From Leptobrachium leishanense (lineage: Eukaryota > Chordata > Amphibia > Anura > Megophryidae), in NCBI GenBank assembly GCA_009667805.1, contig RXON01001593.1:1-64000 (forward strand): a stretch of 64,000 nucleotides of DNA. Reading direction: 5' to 3'. A program made the translations under genes and the position numbers. This document shows positions 13,251-64,000 of the stretch, piece by piece. The stretch's first letter is position 1, and each line of letters starts with the position of its first letter. The notes under the pieces were generated by a model. It made no database searches. It worked only from the letters and a program-made list of their open reading frames with translations, and was not told the DNA's origin.

Positions 13251-15359
13251 CAAGAGAAAAAAAAAACACATGTAACATATCAGCAACATAAATGGTCACA
13301 ATAAGGACATTGCATTTTTTTGCTGGTACTGGCCATTTAACATTTCGTGAAGGAAAACACATGTTACAGTATCCCTTAGATTGGGGGGGGGGGCGGTTTG
13401 ATTTATGACCCCAGGAGAGCAGTGATAATGTTTGTGGTGTTACATTTCTCCTCACGCTCATCTATTATATATTTTATTCATATTCAGAGATTCCCCCCAT
13501 ATGGTTTTTCACTTTACAAGGATCCCTTTCCCCCCCACTTGTGACTGTATCATCTTTGTGTGTTCTCCCCCCCCCCCCCCGGCTGTGATTATGGGTCATC
13601 GTGACCCCAGAGAAAAAATATGTAAGAAATTCCTCTTGGGTTTAACCCCTGTGTGGCTGCTCCCTGCTTCCACAGCCGGATTATCCCTGTTTAATGATGG
13701 TTCTTCCATGTGAGGGGCGATTAATGAATCTTTGCAGTGATCTTTTATTTTTTTGGATTCCTCACAGGGTCATAACTGATACCGGGAGCTATTTTTCCTT
13801 TTCTTGCACTGTCCAGCAGATCCTTTGTTGGAGGCATCTGGAGGTGTCTACTTTCCCCTGGTGGAGGAAAGCTTTTTAGAAACTTCTGCCGGCGCAGCCA
13901 GGCCCGTGCCACGCCATTAAACATCCCTGGCCTGGAATGCAGGGCTCTGTGTGCGCTTTAACCCCTCGCTGGATGAGCGGCTCAGTCCTGGCAGCCTCTT
14001 CTCAATGTGGACTGTGTGACTTTGAGCAAACGGCTGTCAGACTGGAGACCCTGCATGGAACATTTAATAACTGCAGGCTGTTCATCTGATAGAAAGTTTC
14101 AAGCCGATGCGCTCGCTCCATGCGGGATGAGATGTAGGATGCACTGGCCAATCCTTGGTGGAGAAGCGCTCCTGGGTGCGATAACCTGCAGAAACGCATG
14201 GCTTATGGATATTATTCGGAAAGGAGCACCTTGCAGAGTTACTTGTATCCTGTGTGTCTGTGATTGGGGGGGGGGGTGTGGTGTCTGTGTCTTGGTTTGG
14301 GGGGGGTGTATGTTTCTCTGGGCATTGGGGGTTCTGTATGTTTTATCCCTTGGCTTCCTGTTTACGGGGTTAACCCCCCCCCCCCCCCCCCGTAGGCCAT
14401 GAGATACCTGTCCTTCATTTCAGGATGCTCTGCAGGGATTCCTGGGAGATCTTTTACTGCTTTGTGTATAAACAATGGCTGGTAACATGTACCAAGACCC
14501 CCTGAGGTGATTCTCACCCTCCCCTGCTGTGCCGCTGCCTCCCTGTCCATTCAGGAATGTAATGGGGTTATGAGCTATGACTGGAAGCTCTCGGAGTCTC
14601 CTGATTGGCTGTGCCACTTCCTGGTCTGAGCAGCACACGTTACAGAAGCTGCACGACCTGAAGTTTTTCAATGTGATGAGGCCACGTCAGATATTTGTGG
14701 CTTTTTAGTTTGTTGTTTTTATGAGCTTGACAAATAGCCCGGCCCCTAAATCTTTGCTTTTGGCTCCTAACATTGTGAAAAAATCCCCCCAAACCGATTC
14801 AGATCCCGTTTCCTGGCTCTTAAATGTGATTTACAGACGTTAACCCGTAACAGCAACACAGGCGGTGACGCAGGGTCACATGAACCCACTGCTTTATGTT
14901 TAGCGACCCCCGCATGCTCGCAGTGATGTGATGGACTAAACGTGCAAATAATGGCGTGATGACGTAATATTTTAAAGTAAATCACCAAACAGGGTGTTTT
15001 TCTGATTTCAGCGTTGTCTGAGGGGCGTCCCCGCACGTTTCTCGGGTCATGTCACTGGGCAGCCTGGGATTGGCCGTTCAGTTCATTCTCCAGTGTCGAT
15101 GGCTGGAGAGCTGGGCGGTAAATACAGGAACCCCCCCCCCCTGTACCCCTTATTTTAGCTGAGCTTTTGTGTGGTCTTTATCTCGTCCTTTTGTTTGTGT
15201 TTTGTGCTTCATTCACTGTTATTAAACACTCACAGATTTTGTTTGTCGTCCTTTGTTTTCATTAAAGTCTATTATTGTGTTTTTTTCTTTTTCCTGGTTT
15301 TACTGTTTGTGTTTTGTTGTTGTTGTTTATTGTAAGTGCAGAGTTTGGTGTGATTTATA
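13251..15359. other. Upstream intergenic sequence, no gene recognised
   Basis: Mostly unique sequence with several long homopolymer runs of C or G (13384, 13566, 14268, 14376, 15131). I see no conserved protein, RNA gene or transposon ends, apart from the end of the dispersed repeat up to about 13380. Confidence 0.6.
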
Positions 15360-15403
15360 TGAGCGCGTTATAATCTGGGGGAGCAGAGCGCGGCGACTCG
15401 TTG

Positions 15404-15411
15404 TGACGTCC
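15404..15411 (+). promoter_or_regulatory. CRE-like site TGACGTCC
   Basis: One mismatch from the palindromic CRE TGACGTCA, inside the CpG-rich region and 84 bp upstream of a STAT consensus. The mammalian STAT3 promoter is known to use a STAT element together with a CRE for IL-6-driven autoregulation. Functional equivalence here is inference. Confidence 0.35.
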
Positions 15412-15494
15412 TGGGCTCGGGTTCTCTCGCGATGAGCCTTTTCCCAGCCAGCAGTAAAGTCGGTGTTGTTGTTACTGTGTGCTGCGCGCAGGGA

Positions 15495-15503
15495 TTCCTG
15501 GAA
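15495..15503 (+). promoter_or_regulatory. Consensus STAT-binding site TTCCTGGAA
   Basis: A palindromic TTCNNNGAA (TTCCTGGAA) in the CpG-rich promoter candidate. It matches the optimum for STAT3 dimers and suggests autoregulation as in mammals. It may lie in the promoter or in exon 1, since the transcription start is unknown. Confidence 0.45.
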
Positions 15504-15599
15504 GTCTCCTCCTCCCCTCGCCGGCCTTACTGGAAGCCCTTGTACTGGGTTAAATCTGGAATCAGGAACGCACCGTGCTGCTTTCTGTTCTGCTATACA

Positions 15600-15700
15600 T
15601 AGGAGCGGAGCTGCCGCGACCAGGAGCGCTGCTGCCGCGACCCGAAACGCTGCTGCCGGAGGACATAGTGAACTCTTTGAATTGCGCTGTTTACAAACAG
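15600..15700 (+). other. stat3: Probable noncoding exon 1 of stat3 (5' boundary unknown)
   Basis: GC-rich sequence ends at AAACAG followed by a donor GTAGGG at 15701. No conserved coding sequence lies between here and the start codon exon, whose acceptor is at 17216-17217, so a noncoding leader exon must be spliced onto exon 2. This is the best donor in the CpG-rich region. The left boundary is arbitrary. Confidence 0.4.
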
Positions 15701-17217
15701 GTAGGGCCACATTGTGTTCATATAATGCCGGCGCGGTGTGTCCTGTGTGTTCCAGGTCCTGGAGTTACATTTTAGGGATATATACACAGACACTCGTGGG
15801 GTCACAGGGGTTTAAGGTTTCGCTATGTTTACCCTGAGGCATCAAAGGTAAAGCATATAATGTGATGAACAGACGGGACACTTTGCAGTAAATTTCCTTT
15901 TTGTTGTTGTGAAGCTCAGTGGCTGCGGGTTACAAGCTCCTCCGCCTCGCCGATCCCTCCCGATCTCGCTTCAATCCACCCTAATACCCAAACATTCTAA
16001 AATGCGGTTACCTTGGGTGTTTTTACTGAGTGCAGACCCCCCCCCGGCGTCATGTGACGGGACAAAATGATTAAAATCCAAACCCCCTCCAGGCTGTGTC
16101 GGAGTAAAGGTTTGTCCTGTTTAGACTCTCCGAGATCTCATTATCACATGCTGCAAATATCCCCAAAAAATCCCAAATCCAGGACCTGCCTGGCCCCGAA
16201 CCTCCCTATGTCTTTATGTAGATTTGAAGCAGAAATTGTCCAGTGATTTATTGTTTCTAATCGCGTTACACCTCTCACGTTCCTGACTTTACTTTTTTCT
16301 CTCTGAGGGCCCCCTTGATTCCGCCTGCCCCCCCACACACACACATTTACACACTTTGCGGAAGGGTAACACTCCTGCCGTTTGGGGATCGTGGAAGGGT
16401 AACGCTCCTGACGTTTGGGGATCGTGGAAGGGTGGCATATCCCCCTTCGTGGTTGAGGATCATGGAAATGAGGGTGCCCTCCCCATGGGCCCGGATCACG
16501 GAAGGTATTTAGGGGGTGCATCGTCTGCCTGTGCTGTTGGGGTTTTTGTCGTGGCCGCGGCTTCTGGTTGTGTTCACTTGTTTATCATGAAGACTGGAAT
16601 TTGTGTTTCATACAGGGTTATTCAGAGAGAGGTGAAAAGCAGGAGCATGACTGGAGAATGAAAAATTCTAGGTCAAACTAGCCAAACCAGAAAAATTCTC
16701 CCTATTTTGACCTAGAATTTTCCTTTCTCCAGCCATTCTCCTGCTTTTCACCTCTCTCTGAATAACCCTGTATATGTTTTTTGTATAAAGTGAGTCACGA
16801 TTCACACATACGGTTTGATCAGGGGTTTCATTTCAGTGTATATTGTATTAGCCAAATGGCTAGCGAATGTATTGTGTACTAGCCACCTCGTATCTGTTGC
16901 TTGTGGAATTGCAGGTCATCGTTACGGTGTCCAGTGAAGAGGTAACGGTGCCTGTATTATCACTGGAGGAGATGCCCAGGTCTCCAAGACGAGGTGTTAA
17001 GCCGGGATACACTGAACGCGAAGCACCTAGAGCGCGCATCGATGCGCAGCACCGCCTATATCTTCTCTGCGCTCAGCAGGCGTCGGGCCGAGTGACTGAG
17101 TGCCCAGAGTTGTAAATGCCCAGCTTTGGCCGATGTGGTCAGTGTGTCTCCGGCTTTATTCGGAGCCCGCTTTCTTCAGGTCACTCAAAGCCCGTCTCCT
17201 TTTCTTCTTTTGTTCAG
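15701..17217 (+). other. stat3 intron 1 (putative)
   Basis: Apart from a short run of about 30-bp repeats at 16360-16440 and a palindromic TA-flanked MITE at 16613-16770, I see nothing recognisable. The 3' end has a pyrimidine-rich tract and CAG at 17215-17217. Confidence 0.4.
16613..16770. mobile_element. Palindromic Tc1/mariner-type MITE (158 bp)
   Basis: The two halves are near-perfect inverse complements, from CAGGGTTATTCAGAGAGAGG to CCTCTCTCTGAATAACCCTG, with a short loop around 16680-16705. Flanked by TA at 16611-16612 and 16771-16772. It shares the CAGGGTTATTC end with the element at 26718-27586. Confidence 0.85.
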
Positions 17218-17226
17218 ACTCCGTGA

Positions 17227-61857
<44,631 letters not shown>

Positions 61858-62955
61858 ACGGCTGGTCCTGACGTGGAGCGCCTGACGTGGAGCGCCCGAC
61901 TCCGCTCACTCTTTGTATCGATTCAAAAGTGCATTATGTGAACCTGTCCTGATATCAGGCGTGTGGGAAAACCTGTTACATGACTTTTTATAAGTGGGCG
62001 CTCGCCCCGTCCCCCACATCTTGTAATACCTGTACAGTATAAATAGTCTGTTTTTTTTTCTTCCTAAAATCCTGGTTTGACCCGAAGGGAAAGGCTCAGT
62101 GTTACAGAAGAGCCCCCCATTCACCCCCCAAATACAAGCACGGTCAAACATATTGACGACTCGCTGCCATAATCCATTTACAAAGCGTCTGGAAGGTGCT
62201 GAGCTGGGGGGGGGGAGATCCTGGGGGGAGACGAGCCCGAGACGCCTGCTGTACGCTGCTACAGTGACTAGTGTCAAGGCGGAGCAGAAAGCCTGGTGTG
62301 TGCTTGGCCTATAGTGCGGCCGCTGATCCTAGATCAGCTTTACAACCAGCCTTTTACAGGAGAAATATATAGGGGGTTATTAACTAAATCGCTGGTGCTA
62401 AAATTATGATTTTACTCTCCAAAGATTCAATAAAATAATAAAGGCATGAAACACCCTGTGCAGCAACAGTAAACAGCGATTTATCAGGGCCCCCCCCCCC
62501 CCCTGCAATATGAAGCGGCCCCTGATGCTGCCGGACTGTTTCAAGGTGGAGCAGTTTGTTGAAGCCCCAGAATAAAGCTTTAATTGGAAGCTGTAAAAGT
62601 ATTGCATATAAAGATAATAATGAAGGTTTTGGGGTTTTATCCTTTGAGTGAAAGTGTTCGATACTGAATCCAGCTCTTTGTACTTTTTAGGAATCTTGGG
62701 CTTTACCTGCAGCTTTATGAAACCCTTACCGTGTCGGGAAATGCCGGCGCCGGCTTCTCACCTGTACATTACCCCCTCTGTATTTATAATTTCTTAATAA
62801 GCCGCCCTTTGTAACGTCCCGTACGCCTTTCTATGCATGTCATGTGCATAACACCCCGGGTGCAGCATCATTTTGTAACAAATAATGTACAAATAAACAG
62901 AAAATTAACAAATTTGTGAATATTTCCTTATAATAAACACATTTAACCCCTTTAA
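61858..62955 (+). other. stat3: stat3 3' UTR with polyadenylation signals
   Basis: Sequence after the stop codon has AATAAA hexamers at 62892-62897 and 62932-62937, with earlier weaker candidates near 62411 and 62573. It is largely unique sequence with short G and C runs. The exact cleavage site is not visible. About 1.05 kb would be short for a STAT3 3' UTR, so a longer form is possible. Confidence 0.6.
62892..62897 (+). terminator. Polyadenylation signal AATAAA (candidate for stat3)
   Basis: Canonical hexamer about 1.03 kb after the stest stop codon at 61857, followed by A/T-rich sequence and a second AATAAA 40 bp downstream. Confidence 0.5.
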
Positions 62956-64000
62956 GGACCAAGGGTTTTTAAGTCAATGCATTTATGATGTAACTATTGC
63001 GTCATTGGGCCTTAAGCATTTTGTATCTGTTTGCTGACACTGCATATTTACTGTATAAACACTATATGGGCGTCATTCACAAACAGCGGGAGCAGGAAAT
63101 ATGCAGATTAACCCTTTCAAACACTGAGGATTATCATCACCGCTAAATACAGGATTTAGTGAATAACACCCCCCCCACAAAATTTAATCCCAGTCATGCA
63201 TTGTGTTCCAGGACTCTCTTCATTTGACGTGTTTTTTGTGCATTTACTGTTTTTCAAGGCATTTGTTTTGGGTTTTTTTAAGCCGCTGTCTTGTAGCTCC
63301 ACCAAAGCTGAGCTCCTGTGTCCGTGTCGCGCAGAGAGGAACCATGTGTCCTCAGATAATCCACAACGCATCAACATAGAACAGAATAAATGGCGAATAA
63401 AGGTTCCTGCAGTTACAAACCCAATATATAGGAAATGTATCCAGAACGAGGCGTCCAGGCTGCTCACACGACTCGCCGCTGTTTGAAGGTTTCCTTGTAT
63501 CTTCTATTTGACTCGTTCTGGATCTTACATTTCTTTTTTTTTTTTATTGATAACGATTGACGTGGAAGACGTTTCTGCAAATTGTCACAAAGGATTCATA
63601 ACGTGCGGCTTCTGTAAAGCGGTCACTTTTAAACCATGTAATCCTAGTTAAGAGGTGACGGAGGTCGGGACCCCCTACCCAGCTGTTAAAGGGAGCCACA
63701 AGAGGGAAAATCCTGCACGAGCCACTCTGTTTCCGACTTGCCATTACCGGCTCTGTACTAGAGGAGATGCTGTATCAGCAGCTCAAGCGAAATGGTTTCA
63801 CTGAAACAACCACAGAACCACACGCCATTGGTATCGGCTTCATGGAGCTCAGACCCACCAATCGGTCCCCAGTCTGAATCGCTGATGCTTGTGAGAACAT
63901 GGAACCTCTGCTTCTCCTTTAGGTAAACCCAGATCAATGGCTCCGATACAAAGTATCACATTAAGCAGCTGCAGGGAAAGATCGCAGCTCTGCTGTAACA
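62956..64000. other. Downstream intergenic sequence; short MITE at about 63069-63172
   Basis: The segment from GGCGTCATTCACAAACAG to TTTAGTGAATAACACC has imperfect inverted ends and may be a MITE. The remainder up to the window end shows no recognisable exon or RNA gene. Confidence 0.45.

Larger units (their letters stand above)
15360..15690 (+). promoter_or_regulatory. stat3: CpG-rich stat3 promoter / first-exon region (candidate)
   Basis: This is the only clearly CpG-dense, non-repetitive stretch upstream of the stat3 start codon, about 1.6-1.9 kb before it. It holds many CG dinucleotides, a CRE-like TGACGTCC at 15404-15411 and a consensus STAT site at 15495-15503. It ends just before a good splice donor at 15701. 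Vertebrate STAT3 genes have a noncoding first exon with a CpG-island promoter, so the position fits. The transcription start cannot be read from the sequence. Confidence 0.55.

Noticed and set aside
62956..64000. Start or end of the next gene (CAVIN1 lies beyond STAT3 in human)
   Set aside because: No recognisable exon, splice pair or conserved protein in this kilobase.

Overview
The window is vertebrate nuclear DNA, almost certainly from a frog (anuran amphibian). The species cannot be fixed from the sequence. The evidence is a complete, intron-rich STAT3 gene together with DIRS-type retrotransposons, Tc1/mariner and hAT-like elements, Harbinger-like MITEs, a V-SINE-like tRNA-derived SINE and very abundant minisatellites. 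Nothing bacterial is present: there are no operons, CRISPR arrays or prophages.

There is one recognisable host gene, stat3, on the + strand. A CpG-rich promoter and a probable noncoding first exon lie near 15.4-15.7 kb. Coding begins at 17233 and stops at 61857, in 23 coding exons whose phases join without a break into 768 codons plus stop. The human protein has 770 residues. The N-terminal domain, coiled coil, DNA-binding domain, linker, SH2 domain (Arg609), Tyr705 and Ser727 all fall at human numbering. The 3' UTR runs to polyadenylation signals near 62.9 kb. I recognise no other host gene: 1-15.3 kb upstream and 62.95-64 kb downstream hold repeats or sequence I cannot assign.

Region by region. 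1-1.1 kb: GT/GA-rich simple repeat. 2-9 kb: TIR elements, a 40-bp minisatellite and several hAT-like MITEs, two of them side by side and sharing one 8-bp target duplication. 9.7-13.3 kb: a 42-bp minisatellite hit by two different Tc1-like transposons at the same TA. 15.4-17.2 kb: promoter and intron 1. 17.5-19.2 kb: a large minisatellite in intron 2. 19.8-37.05 kb: the 17-kb intron 3, with two defective DIRS retrotransposons, a fold-back structure, a 52-bp minisatellite split by a hAT-like element that carries 22 in-phase E-boxes, and a hAT-like element nested in the second DIRS copy. 37-62 kb: the remaining exons, with minisatellites in many introns.

The main unusual pattern is that minisatellites lie directly against, or are built from, stat3 splice sites. 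The exon 22 5' splice site is part of the repeat unit and recurs intact nine more times downstream. Nine acceptor-like copies stand just upstream of exon 20. Arrays start within about 6-75 bases of the donors of exons 3, 6, 15 and 17. Other points are conservation of the tandem donor behind the Ser701 variants, loss of the acceptor AG used for mammalian STAT3-beta, and a consensus STAT site in the promoter region. I see no wholly new enzymatic or defence system. The interest lies in genome architecture and possible effects on splicing.
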